From contig CM022666.1 of the NCBI GenBank assembly GCA_012295275.1, positions 9,605,423 through 9,669,422 of the forward strand: a DNA stretch of 64,000 nucleotides. The letters are read 5' to 3'. The notes below the pieces were generated by a model, which was given only the letters and a program-made list of their open reading frames with translations, was not told where the DNA came from and did no database searches. The DNA comes from Chrysomallon squamiferum. Taxonomy: Eukaryota > Mollusca > Gastropoda > Neomphalida > Peltospiridae. Below, in pieces: positions 27,103 through 37,410 of the stretch. The position numbers and the translations under genes were made by a program. Position 1 is the stretch's first letter; each line of letters starts with the position of its first letter.

Positions 27103-27139
27103 CTGTGATAAATTACACAACTCTGTTGTAAGCACTTTA

Positions 27140-27879
27140 CATTAACCATAATATTACACTACAGTAACCAGGTATTACATTATCCTATAGTAAACATGTA
27201 TTTCATTAAAGTAACAGCTATTACAGGAATCATGCAGTATCCAACTATTACATTACATAACCATATATTACATTAAACTACAGTAACCTGGTATTACACT
27301 GCCCTACAGCAAGAATGTATTACATTATAGTTACCATGTATTACATAATAATTACCATATGTACATTGCACTACATTAACTATTTGTTAGATTACAGTAA
27401 CAAGATATTATATTACAAAAATAATGTTAAACAAGACAACAGCAAACATATATCATATTACCATAACCTTGATACAGTATAGTAATCACTAATTACATTA
27501 TAGAAACCAGGTATTAATTATAAATTCTAGTAACAATGTCACATAATACAACAGCAAACATGTATTACATTATATGACAATAGCAAACGCATTACATTGT
27601 ACAACATGGTAACAATTTGATACATAACACTCTGACCACTAGGTATTACAGTATGTGACAATGTAGGAATTATGTTACAATTATCTATTTTAAATTACAT
27701 TATACTTGGATTTCTTCTCTAGGGTTTTATTAAACATTTATTGTGTAAAACAATTAATGTAAACATTTAAAATTTTAACATTAACCTCAGACTTTGCTTT
27801 ACAGTAAATAGATATTAAAATTCTTAACATTTAGTAACAGAAACCAAACCAATCAAGTATTAAATGATTCTACTGTAAC
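27140..27879. repeat. Degenerate minisatellite, copy A, cut by the gap
   Basis: Short imperfect units resembling GTATTACATTACACTACAGT followed by AACCATG recur every 30-40 bases. Typical pieces are ACCAGGTATTACATTA, CCATGTATTACATAATA and AACCTGGTATTACACT. The same tract lies at 60,015-60,770. Here the sequence ends at the N run directly after TCTACTGTAAC, whereas the second copy continues CATGATATTACTG. Confidence 0.8.
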
Positions 27880-28079
27880 NNNNNNNNNNNNNNNNNNNNN
27901 NNNNNNNNNNNNNNNNNNNNNNNNNNNNNNNNNNNNNNNNNNNNNNNNNNNNNNNNNNNNNNNNNNNNNNNNNNNNNNNNNNNNNNNNNNNNNNNNNNNN
28001 NNNNNNNNNNNNNNNNNNNNNNNNNNNNNNNNNNNNNNNNNNNNNNNNNNNNNNNNNNNNNNNNNNNNNNNNNNNNNNN
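27880..28079. other. Assembly gap of exactly 200 N
   Basis: The round size suggests a placeholder inserted during scaffolding, so the true distance and even the adjacency of the two sides are unknown. The left side is the truncated copy A of the duplicated locus. The right side begins inside a ZRSR2 exon. Confidence 0.98.
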
Positions 28080-29339
28080 GATGACACAGAGCTGTATGAG
28101 AAGTTTCATGATTTCTACTATGACGCTTTGTCAGAATTTAAAAAAGTTGGTCATGTTGTTCAGTTCAAAGTTTGCTGTAATTGTGAAGTGCATTTGAGAG
28201 GAAATGTTTATGTCCAGTACAGAAAGTAAGTATACTTGGTAACACTCCCATACTGTTAGCATCATCTTTATCATCATGTACATATGAGAGAGAGCAGGTC
28301 ACTGGATTTTTTCCTCATGGTGTAAATATGAGGAAAAAAATGTCATGTGGATTAAACAGAATAAATTATGAAATATGGAAGCTATGTGAAGGTGATAATA
28401 ACCTAATTATTAATAGATATTTAGTTGTGAAGTGAAATTGTTCCATTATTGGCGTTGTTTTTCAGTGAAACGGAGGCAGAGCAAGCTTTAATAAGTTTAA
28501 TGGACGCTGGTATGGTGGTCGTCAGATTTCTGGTCACTTTGTCAACATTGCCAAATGGAAGTCAGCTATTTGTGGTAAGATATTACACTTAAAAAACAAA
28601 TAAAAACACTATCTAGTAGAGATAAGAGTTTTGCCTGGGTGTGTGTGTGTGAGTGCACATGCACTGACATCCTAGGTGTTTCATTTATCTACATTGTTTT
28701 GTTATTTTTAACCTTTGTTTTGCAGCACAGTTCTTTAGAAGAAAATGTCCAAAGGGAAACCGCTGTAACTTTCTCCATGTGTTCCAAAATCCTGGCAATG
28801 AATTCTGGGAAGCAGACAGGGATCTGATGCAGAACAACAACACTGGCAGACAATTCAGTCACAACCATGATAATTCAAGGCTTTCCAGAGATCAAGATAA
28901 TTATCGAAACAGAAGGTCACATTCAGGGTCAAGGTCTAAGTCACCTAGCACATTTCACCGAAGAAGACGTAGGTCAAGATCCAGAGACAGAAGGTCCACA
29001 TCAAATTATTCCAAAAGGTCATATTCAAGAAGGTCAAGGTCAAGGTCACCAAGGTACAAGAAATCAAGAGAAAGATCACAATCAAGATCACCTCACAGAG
29101 AAGGGTCACCATTGAGAGGATCCTCCAAGGTTAACAGTCATAAAAAGTCCAATAAAAGGTCACAGTCAAAGATGAATTCTGTAAGAAGTGAGGAAATGTC
29201 CAGTAACTGTAACAGCCAAGAGAGGGAAGGAAAACACAAAAAGAAGAAACACAAACATAACAAACATAAACACAAAGAAAAACAGAGTAAAGAGGAGACA
29301 AATGTGTCAGACACTGAACAGAAATCAGAAATAAAGTAA
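28080..29339 (+). CDS. ZRSR2: ZRSR2-like U2AF35-related splicing factor, 3' part, three exons
   Basis: Exons are 28,080-28,225, 28,466-28,574 and 28,726-29,339, with GT-AG introns in phase 2 and phase 1. Exon 1 carries the second half of the U2AF-homology RRM (ELYEKFHDFY, EFKKVGHVVQFKV, then RNP1-like RGNVYVQY). Exon 2 completes it with FNGRWYGGRQISGHF and starts the second zinc finger. Exon 3 gives the CX7CX5CX3H finger (CPKGNRCNFLH), then NEFWEADRDL, an RS domain with about a dozen RS dipeptides and a Lys/His-rich tail, stop 29,337-29,339. Family knowledge: the protein contacts the 3' splice site in U12-type (and some U2-type) splicing in the nucleus. The N-terminal region with the first finger is missing at the gap. 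Exon 2 is one base too short (109 nt where 110 is needed), shifting the frame at GCTTTAATAAGTTTAATGG. The frame would be kept if the second A run held one more A. A consensus error is likelier than a pseudogene because all splice sites and the tail are intact. Confidence 0.93.
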
Positions 29340-30474
29340 TAACAATTTTTATTTCTCAAGTGTAAAAAGGTTCTAAAATATTTATTTGCTCATTGCCTAA
29401 TTTTTTTTTTTTTGGTTTTGTATTACTGTCATTGTTCTTTAATGATAATCACCCAGTGAAATCAAACATTAAAATAATTATAATTTTGTTTGTATAGTCT
29501 TGATTTTGCAGTTTGTTGTGTTTATCTCTCTCAAACTCTCTCTCATACATGCACACACACACCCAAAAGAAAATTACATGAATTATCCATTTTCTTTCAG
29601 TTTTTTCTGGTAATTGTTCCAGTTCCATATTATTTCACATTGTTACTTTCATACAAATGGCTGCATGATACTACCCAAGATTAATTTCATCTCTAGAGAT
29701 GGTACCAATTACTACTGATGGTCAATCTTTTACATTTGGTCTCTTAGTCAGTTTCCAGTTCTAATCAGTATTCTTCAACTTGACATGTTAATTGTTGAAT
29801 ATTTTTTATTGTACAAAGATAAATGCATGCAAAAAATGCTGATGTTAACTTGTAAATTTACAATGGCATGATCACTGATGAGGATATTTCAAGATCGTAT
29901 TTGTGTAATAAAAACAACAACAGTTTTATTTCTGTTAATTAATAACCCATGATGTAATGTAAATGGGCTTCACATTCTGTCACGGAGCCATGACATCTGC
30001 TTGTATATTAAAAACAAACTTATTATTACATTTTAACTCCATTTATTTGCAAACAAGTAATAAAATATACATAATGAACTTTTGAAAAAAAACAAAATAA
30101 CAATACAAAGTTTAATACAGAAATACTACCATAGTAATTGATGTTAGTAGAAAGTTTAACATGAAACATTCAGTCTAATTTAATCAGTTCCGATGAGAAA
30201 TATAGCATAAATTCAGTAACACAAATTGATAATACAACATTACGTGTTTCATAAATAGAATTATAAAAAACATTACATCTGCTACAAACCCAGGTGACAA
30301 CACTACATTGTTTTACATATTTTACTTTGAGCAAAAATAATTTCTATTGTTAGTTTATCCTAGTAAACATACAATATACTTGTTTTTGTACATTCATTTC
30401 TTTCCTTAAACTATTTTATGTCAGAAATTTTATTAACAAAACAATTTATAATAAATCTAGGTATACTTCAGCTG
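29340..30474. other. ZRSR2 3' untranslated region and intergenic AT-rich sequence
   Basis: No open frame of interest. An ATTAAA at 29,468-29,473 and an AATAAA at 29,907-29,912 are possible polyadenylation signals for the upstream gene. The rest is AT-rich sequence without recognised features. Confidence 0.5.
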
Positions 30475-30504
30475 TTTATTATTTTATAGGATTCTACTGA
30501 TTGT

Positions 30505-30677
30505 TTAAATTATCATTTCCCAGTTATACTTGATGACAGCATTATAAGATGCTCCACCACATTTACAGAGATCCTCCTTTGGTGTATGGAAGTATTCCAT
30601 GGCCTGCACATCTAAAAAGTGGTCAATGGAACTGTTCAAGGGATTGATTAATGCCTGGGTCAAAAGGGGATCAAATG
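30505..30677 (-). CDS. Candidate terminal exon of an unidentified minus-strand gene
   Basis: On the minus strand TTATTTCTTGTATGAATATCAG reads as a 3' splice acceptor (its AG is at 30,678-30,679). It is followed by a frame of 56 codons that reads AFDPLLTQALINPLNS, then SSIDHFLDVQAMEYFHTPKE and DLCKCGGASYNAVIKYNWEM, ending at a TAA (30,505-30,507). An AATAAA lies about 25 bases downstream (30,475-30,480 on the plus strand). The composition is balanced and unlike the random AT-rich frames nearby, and the CxCGG motif suggests a structured Cys-containing tail. No start codon is expected in a terminal exon. I do not recognise the family. Upstream exons would lie rightward; the hAT relic at 30,886-32,161 would then sit in its last intron. 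Confidence 0.45.
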
Positions 30678-30885
30678 CTGATATTCATACAAGAAATAAA
30701 AACATAACTTGCTATTACACGTTTTTAATTTATTTTATATTTTATTTGAACTTAAGTGAAATATAATGATAATTGAAAGGATTCACTATGATAAAAAACA
30801 AAGACTGATTTTTAAAGAAAAAATCAGAATGCTTAAATTTAAAGAGATTTTCTAAAGCATATGCCATTGCTGATAATGGAGGACT

Positions 30886-32161
30886 GAGATATATAATATC
30901 TCCTTTAATATATCAAAGAAAGTTAAATCATATAACATTGGTGAAGAGATCATAATGTCAGCGATTAAAGATGTGATTGAAAATAAAGTCAGACACTCAG
31001 CCTATTTTATAATACATACCATTAAGTGCAAATACTGTCCAACAATGCATTGATGAGATGGCCAATGATGTGGAAAGAAACTTGACATCAGAGCTTCAAC
31101 ATTGCAGGTTTTCTATTCATCTCGATGAATCAGCTTTTGATGGTTCAAATATTCTCATGGCTTATATGAGGTATTACAGTCCAAGCCTAAAGTGTGTTGT
31201 TCATGAATTCTTGATAATAAAGCCAAAGATGAGACAATTTTTGCATGTTTGGGGGATTTGAAGAAACACATTGTTCCCCTGGGAATATTAATTCACTGAC
31301 TTCAGTGGTGGACCAGCAAAGGTTAGTTGTTAAGAGGATCAGCTGCCTTACCTAATGAAAATGTTCCCAATGTACCTACCATTCACTGTTTTACATGGAT
31401 ACCATCTCATAGCCAAGAACTGCATGATGTCTTAAAAGTGTATCGGTCGATCATTAAAATTAAAGCACATCCTCTCAATTCACGACTGTTTGCAATGTTA
31501 TGTGAAAAATATAATGAGACTTTGAAGAAATTACTTTTGCTGTGGAGTTTCTTTCAGAAGTGGACCTATTAGTATGAAACCAGTTGAAAATATGTAAGAA
31601 TCATTGGTTTTATTTGGCAGACCTATCTACTTGTATTCAAAATTGTATGAAGTATAGAAACATCTGCAAGGTAAAAGATGTTACAAGTATTCAAACTAAA
31701 TAATACTAATACACTTCCAAGTCAAATAGAACTATTTAAGTTTTCACTGGTGCATAAAATTTTAAAATACTTTTCAACTGGAAGCTGATAAAAAAAATGA
31801 TTTGGATATATATATATATATACTAAATGTGCTTACTCATCTGGATTGTTACACTATCAAATGTCATTTAGAAGACAAATTCATTGATATGTGTATGGAT
31901 CTCAAAGATAAATCATTGTTCAGAAGTAAAAACCTCAGTGACTATTGGTGTAGTGTAAATACTGTTATTAAACACCTCAAACTTAGTGCAGCAATTAAGC
32001 CATTTTCACTTGCATTCCCAAGTTTATACATGGTTGAAGCTGGTTTTTGCCATGCAAATGCAGTTCTAACAAAGAACATACTGATTCTGGAAGAACTCAC
32101 CAATATCCTAACAAATATCAGTGTCCTTGTTGATGGTCATCAAACACATCCTTCCTGCTAA
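30886..32161 (+). pseudogene. Broken hAT-type transposase (ZBED/FAM200/SCAND3-like)
   Basis: Several frames separated by frameshifts and deletions match, in order, a hAT-derived transposase of the type annotated as ZBED5, FAM200 or SCAN-domain-3-like. The pieces are SKKVKSYNIGEEI near 30,910; MANDVERNL, SELQHCRFSIHLDES and MAYMRYYSPSLKCVVHEF at 31,058-31,261; NVPTIHCFTWI and IKIKAHPLNSRLFAMLCE at 31,327-31,572; and KDKSLFRSKNLSDYW with PFSLAFPSLYMVEAGF at 31,802-32,161, the C-terminal dimerisation region with a stop at 32,159-32,161. The N-terminal BED finger and large central parts are missing. No terminal inverted repeats or target duplications were found. It is an old, inactive fragment. 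Confidence 0.85.
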
Positions 32162-32993
32162 TAATATCAACCAATTCAATAAAAAATATCTTAATTTATT
32201 TTTAATGTTTTTAATATTATTTATGAAGTTTCTCTTTCATAATTATTATTGATGTTAGGTTTAATTTTGAAACTAGTGGTAATGCAAATGAGAAGTTCAG
32301 CTTGTCTGTCTGTCACAAAATTCCTCCAGCACTATGACTGTAAATTGATTTTCCTTTTTGTTTCCCTATATTTCATGAGAAGATATTCAGAGGGGCAGGG
32401 GATACACAACAAGAGTTTCGCAGGGCTTGGTATGTAATTGTATGCACTAATGTACTTTGGAACTGTACATCAACTTAATCACTATTATTTTTTTTTTTTT
32501 TTTTTTTTTTTATTACCTGCCTTGGGATAGATGAAGAAAAAAACATTCCATGATCTAAAGATAGTTCTACATTAACTTTTCAACATATTAAAGAGATGTA
32601 GTTAGAGATCAGGTTAAAATGATGAATGACCATGTACCAGCTTCAATATTAAAAAAATATACAAAAAAAAAAACGAAAAAAAAAAGAATCTTAAAACTAT
32701 ATATAATTCAAAAGAAAAAATAATAATAATAAAAAAAAGATCCTTCTACAATTTTACATGATTTTACAAATGTAGCTAGTATTTCAAGTAACTCTCTCTA
32801 GCAGTTTTTACATAAAGCTAAAATCAAAACTGAATTATGTAAAAACTACTAGAGACATTACGTTGAAATCCTGGATGATAAGATATAATGTCCATTTCTT
32901 TACTTATGCATACATTTTTGTAAGGCTTGAAAATGTGTTATGTGAAATGTGAGGTGTTGACAGTCCAGTGTATTTTTCTTTTGGCCACCCAAT

Positions 32994-32995
<2 letters not shown>
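32162..32995. other. AT-rich stretch with poly-T and A-rich runs
   Basis: No gene is supported. It includes a run of about 23 T at 32,488-32,510 and several A-rich runs at 32,650-32,740. Confidence 0.6.

Positions 32996-32996
<1 letters not shown>

Positions 32997-33046
<50 letters not shown>
32997..33046. repeat. (CT)n microsatellite
   Basis: About 24 CT units. It lies just upstream of the 33,083 exon candidate on the same strand and forms an extreme polypyrimidine tract. Confidence 0.95.
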
Positions 33047-33051
<5 letters not shown>

Positions 33052-33082
33052 AATATTCTATCGCCTTTGATTTTCAAATTAG

Positions 33083-33352
33083 TCGTATTCAGGAGAATTA
33101 GACCGAGATATCACTATACAACCCCCCATCCCCTTTGCAATAAGCTGGATTAAAAAAGCTGTTGAACCTAACAAGGCGCGTGCGACGCGTGCTAAACGAG
33201 CGATTTTTCTTTTAGAAACCACTGATTTCAGTCGCAGTATCCTGACTGAACGCACACGGGTACATTTCATTCAGACGTTACAAGTACTTTATCAACGTAC
33301 AAAGATAACGACAGAAAAGAAAATGCCTGGAAGAATATCGGAAAAACTCTAG
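33083..33352 (+). CDS. Candidate exon, 89 open codons, unidentified protein
   Basis: After an acceptor-like TTTGATTTTCAAATTAG, 89 codons stay open to a TAG at 33,350-33,352. The peptide begins SYSGELDRDITIQPPIPF, continues AISWIKKAVEPNKARATRAK and RAIFLLETTDFSRSILTERT, and ends KKMPGRISEKL. GC content and CpG frequency are clearly higher than in the surroundings, and the composition is protein-like (mixed hydrophobic and basic). A strong donor-like GTAAGTAA follows the stop at 33,362, so the stop might instead reflect a frame break in an exon ending there. I do not recognise the family. It could be the last exon of a host gene or a fragment of a transposon coding region. A basic minus-strand frame of 63 codons overlaps it and is likely a shadow. 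Confidence 0.45.
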   Translation, partial: SYSGELDRDITIQPPIPFAISWIKKAVEPNKARATRAKRAIFLLETTDFSRSILTERTRVHFIQTLQVLYQRTKITTEKKMPGRISEKL

Positions 33353-33528
33353 TCCTACCTAGTAAGTAATGTATGTGTTTTATTAGTAACAAGCACGTAT
33401 AAGCTTCTTGGACGGTTCAGTCCTAACCACGGGTGGGGGAAAAGAGCAGCTCCCCCCCAGAAACACAAACACAGTGAAGAAGATGTTAATGTTTTGTTAA
33501 TTATTCACAAATTAACTGTTTTATTACG

Positions 33529-33865
33529 CTTGTCATCTTGTTAAACATCCATATCTGTCTGTCTCTCTGGCTGTCTGTCTGTCTATCTATCTGTCTGTCT
33601 GTTTGTCTATCTATCTGTCTGTCTCCGCCGAACCAACAGCTAGCATATGATATTTATTTTTTACTTATATTTTTTTATTTGAAGAGAAAACTGTTTTAAA
33701 GATAAATACATGCATCAGTGTCCCAGCTTGTCATCTTGTTAAACATCCATATCTGTCTGTCTGGCTGCCTGCCTATCTGTCTGTCTGTCTGGCTGTCTAT
33801 ATGTCTGTCTATCTGGCTCTCTGGCTGTCTGTCTGTCTGTCTATTTATCTATCTATCAACCAATG
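33529..33865. repeat. Two (TCTG)/(TCTA)n tracts with a repeated leader
   Basis: CTGT/CTAT tetranucleotide tracts at about 33,553-33,624 and 33,751-33,858 are each preceded by the same leader GCTTGTCATCTTGTTAAACA (33,529 and 33,726, about 197 bases apart). This indicates a small tandem duplication that includes the microsatellite. Confidence 0.85.
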
Positions 33866-34138
33866 TGAAACGAAAGTCCTGTCTCTGAACTGTTAATGAT
33901 TAACAGTGTTTGTAGAAGTTGTCCTAGTAACTGACTAGTAACTGTTTTTACTTGTAACTAAGACTGTTACAGATACAAGTTCCAGTAAGAGCTTTAATAG
34001 CAACACGTCTTTTAACAGCGTTATAGTAGTAACAGGCTATAGTAATAGTTTTAGTAGTAATAGTATGTTACTAACTGCTGTTGTACTAGAAAAGTAACAG
34101 TTTTAAGTAGTAATGAACTTTATCAGTGTTAGCAAAGC
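33841..34138. repeat. 298-bp direct repeat, left copy
   Basis: The sequence from CTATTTATCTATCTATCAAC to TTTATCAGTGTTAGCAAAGC recurs at 37,109-37,406 with few changes, 3,268 bases away. The two copies flank the GT-rich tract. It is rich in short AGTAGTAATAGT-like motifs. No coding potential was seen. Confidence 0.88.
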
Positions 34139-34139
34139 C

Positions 34140-34262
34140 GGATCAAGCAACTGCGGGGCCCGTAGCAAAACATAGCATAGGCCTCCTACTACTGGCTCGT
34201 TACAAAACTAAATGAACCCCACCTCAACCCCCCCCACTATTATCATAGCTTTACAAATTTCT
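34140..34262. other. GC-richer short segment between repeat and GT-rich tract
   Basis: GGATCAAGCAACTGCGGGGC and a C-rich CCCCACCTCAACCCCCCCC stretch differ sharply in composition from the neighbours. It may be the end of a non-autonomous DNA transposon, but no matching inverted terminus was found. Confidence 0.25.
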
Positions 34263-34698
34263 TGTAATACGTTTGTGTTTTGTGTGCAGTGTGATATGTA
34301 TAATGTATTTAATAATGTTGCATCATATCTATTTTGTGTCTGGTGTTGTCCAAATCTCCCTTTTGACTCCCTATGCTGTCTCTGTGTTTTGTTTGTGGTC
34401 TAGTTTGTTGTATGCGTATTCTTTGTGTGTTTTTGATTGTGTGTTTTTGTATGAGTTTTGTTTTATGTGTTATGTGGTATGTTTCCTGTGCTATATTGTT
34501 TGTCATGTGATGTCATGTTCCATGTGTCATTCCTGTATGATGTAGTTTATGGATGCTCTTGCATTTTTGTTTTGTGTCTGGTGTGATATATATGTCTGTG
34601 TTTAGAGAGCTGTCTTGTCTGTACATCTGTTTTGTGTACACTGTGCTGCTGTTGTCTATGTTTTGGTCCCGGTCTTGTGTGCAGTAGGTGTGTATATG

Positions 34699-34751
<53 letters not shown>

Positions 34752-36440
34752 TTCTGGCATTTTGTTCCAAATCTGGTGGTGTGATGTTTTGAGTCCCTTG
34801 TCCTGTATATTGTGGGTAATGCATTTTGTATGTTTGTTGTCCTTGCATGTTTGTGTTTTATGTGCAATATATATGCCTCTGTTTTGTGTCTGATCTTGTC
34901 TGTGTGTCTGTTTTGTGTACCCTGTACTCTTGCTGTCTGTATTTTTTATCCAGTTATATTTTTATCTGTTCTGTGCTGTTCCTGTCTGTTTTGTGAACGG
35001 TTTGGTGTAGTGTTTGTTCTGTATATGTGTGTTTGGGTTTTATCTGAGACTTTTGTGTTTTGTGTCATGTCATATGTGTCCTGTGGTGTGAAGTTTTCTG
35101 TGCTTTGTTCTAATTGTACATGTCTCTTGTTGTTGTTGCATGTTTGTGACATATATGTCTGTGTGTTGTATTTGTCTGTGATATATATTATGTATGTGTG
35201 GTTTATTGTATTGTTCTGCAATGAAACAACCACATTGGCACCATACACAACACAAAACAGAACACAGAACACACCCCACTGAGTGTAGTGCCTAGTGCGC
35301 ATGTTATGTGTTGGGGATTTGGTATATGGTATGTTTGGTGCATGTTGTGGTGTTTTCTGTGTTCTCAGTGTGTCTGTTTTGTGTCCCCTGTGCTGTTGTA
35401 GTTGTGAGTGTAGTAGTTTACTGCAGTATGTGCATGTGTGTTTGTGGTGTGTATGTATGTGTGTTTTGTATGATATGGTATGTGAGATGTGATGTTTTGA
35501 ATGCTGCAGTGTGCATTTTGTGTTCTTGACCTGTGTGGTGTGTGTAATGTATTCATTTTTTTTTTTGTTGTCTCTGTGTCTGATCTGTGAACCATGTGCT
35601 GCTGTTTTCTGTGTTTTTCATCCTGCTGATATTTTTATCTGTATTTCTTTGTCCCCTGTGCTCTTCCTGTCTGTGTTTTGTGTCCCCTTTTGTGTGTAGT
35701 GTGTGTACTGTGTTTGTGTGTGTGACTGTGTGTTTCATGCGCAAATTTTTTGTTTTGTGTCATGTAGTTGGTGTCCCCTGATCGGACATTGTGTGTGCTT
35801 TGTGCTATATGGTGTGTCTTTTGTGCTTATTGTACATATTTCTTTTTTTTTGCATTATATTTGTGATTTCTGTCCGGTGTGATGTGTATCTGTTTGTTGT
35901 GTTTGTGTGTGATGTATATAATGGTATGTATGATGTGCTGTCTGTGATGGATGTGAGGTTTGTTGTGTCGTTTTGTCACCACACAGACACCAAACACAAC
36001 ATGTACACCCTACACAACACAAAACAACACAGAACACACACCACCCACAGTGTAGTGTCTAGACCGTATGTTATGTGTTGGGGATTTGCTATATGGTATG
36101 TTGTTACATGTTGTGGTTTTGTGATGTTTTGTGTGACTTGTCTTGTGGTCTGTTGTTTTTATTGCTGTGGTGTGATATTTCATGAGCCTTGTCCTGTGTG
36201 GTTTGTGTAATGTCTGTATTATATATGTTTGTGTTTTCTCTCTGATATTGTTTGAGTATTTGTGGTGTGTTTTTGTATGATGTTGTATGTGTCCTGTGGT
36301 ATATTATTTTGAATGGTGCAGTGTGATGTTTTGTGTTCCTTGTCCTGTGTGGTGTGTTTAATGTATGCATTTTTGCATGTTTGTGTTTTCTCTCTGATAT
36401 TGTCTGTGTGTGTGTTCTGTGAAATATGTACTGTTGCTCT
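34262..36440. repeat. GT-rich, strand-asymmetric degenerate repeat tract
   Basis: About 2.2 kb of plus strand is dominated by T and G in motifs such as TGTTTTGTGTCTG, TGTGCTGTTG and CCTGTCCTGTGTGGTGTG. The many long open frames here, on both strands, are low-complexity artefacts. Two short CA-rich patches (about 35,222-35,280 and 35,978-36,050) read CACAACACAAAACA on the plus strand. They could pair with the GT-rich arms. A segment with GTTATGTGTTGGGGATTTG recurs at 35,303 and 36,070, giving a period of about 767 bp. Confidence 0.8.
34701..34750. repeat. (GT)25 microsatellite
   Basis: About 25 perfect GT units embedded in the GT-rich tract. Confidence 0.97.
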
Positions 36441-36910
36441 CTGTTCATGGATGAAAGTTTGCCACCTTTCGGCTGAATTCCGCCTTTTTATTGCACCAAA
36501 ATTTATTTTTAAAAATCCGTCCCTTTTCAACTTCCATTCATTCTGCCTAAAATTTCCAACTTTTGATCTAACATGGCTGTGCCCACTGTGGCTGCCATAT
36601 TTACTTATTTGACACTGGCCAGATTTGTCTTGTGAAGTTACACCTGGCTGAGACCAATGCACAGATCGTATACATTGGTCGTGTCATGTTGGACAAAATG
36701 GTGGTATTGTTTGCGAATGCATTGAAAATCTGTCCATTGGTCGGGATTTTGTGATTTCAGTGGGATGTCGTACAAAGTTCTTGATTGGTCAGTGGACCTG
36801 AAGGTGGTTGAGCGTGGAGTCAAGAACACTTTTTGATGGAATTGGCTTGAAGAAAAGGACAAACTAGGTAATTTTGTTAGCAAGAGGGTTCGCAAAATGA
36901 ATCAACCTCA
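36441..36910. promoter_or_regulatory. CCAAT-rich, CpG-containing promoter-like block
   Basis: This block has higher GC than its surroundings and carries four CCAAT boxes within about 135 bases: CCAAT at 36,654 on the plus strand, and ATTGG at 36,674, 36,736 and 36,784. CCAAT boxes are bound by NF-Y. AACATGGCTG and GCTGCCATATTT at 36,570-36,601 resemble YY1 sites. There is no TATA box. No adjacent first exon is recognisable, so the promoter reading is inference. An old transposon fragment is the alternative. Confidence 0.35.
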
Positions 36911-37108
36911 ACCTGGTGTTGCTATTTGTGCAGCATACTTAAAATTCCATCAAAGCTGTCTTCAAATTAAAAAAAATTCTCATCCCCTCCAACTCCCCCC
37001 ACTGCTGTCTATGCCATTGTGTCCTCAGCCAAAAACATATCCATAATTTGGTAAAATTATTTTAGCCCTTTTTGGGAAAAGTCACTTTCATCTCTATTTT
37101 CTATCTGT
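36911..37108. other. Unassigned spacer before the second 298-bp repeat
   Basis: No feature recognised. There are short C-rich and T-rich runs only. Confidence 0.4.
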
Positions 37109-37406
37109 CTATTTATCTATCTATCAACCAATGTCAAATGAAAGTCCTGTCTCTGAGCTGTTAATGATTAACAGTGTTTGTAGAAGTTGTCCTAGTAATT
37201 GTCTTAATGGTAATAGTACTAGTAACTGTTTTTTCTTGTAGCTAAGACTGTTACAGATACAAGTTCCAGTAAGAGCTGTAATAGCAACAAGTCTTTTAAT
37301 AGTGTTATAGTAACAGTTTTAGTAGTAATAGTAAGTTAGTAAAAGCTTTAGTACTAGAAAAGTAACAGTTTTAAATAGTAATGAACTTTATCAGTGTTAG
37401 CAAAGC
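37109..37406. repeat. 298-bp direct repeat, right copy
   Basis: It matches 33,841-34,138. Both copies end at CAGTGTTAGCAAAGC, after which the left continues into GGATCAAG-type sequence and the right into the CA-rich minisatellite. Confidence 0.88.
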
Positions 37407-37410
37407 AGTG

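Noticed and set aside
27860-28109. Frames spanning the N run
   Set aside because: They consist of unknown residues from the gap placeholder.
28867-29359. 82-codon plus-strand and 73-codon minus-strand frames over the RS domain
   Set aside because: Shadows of the repetitive arginine/serine codons of ZRSR2 exon 3 in other frames.
34273-36210. Many frames of 60-156 codons, Cys/Val/Phe-rich or Thr/His-rich
   Set aside because: They follow directly from GT-rich or CA-rich low-complexity DNA and occur on both strands at once.
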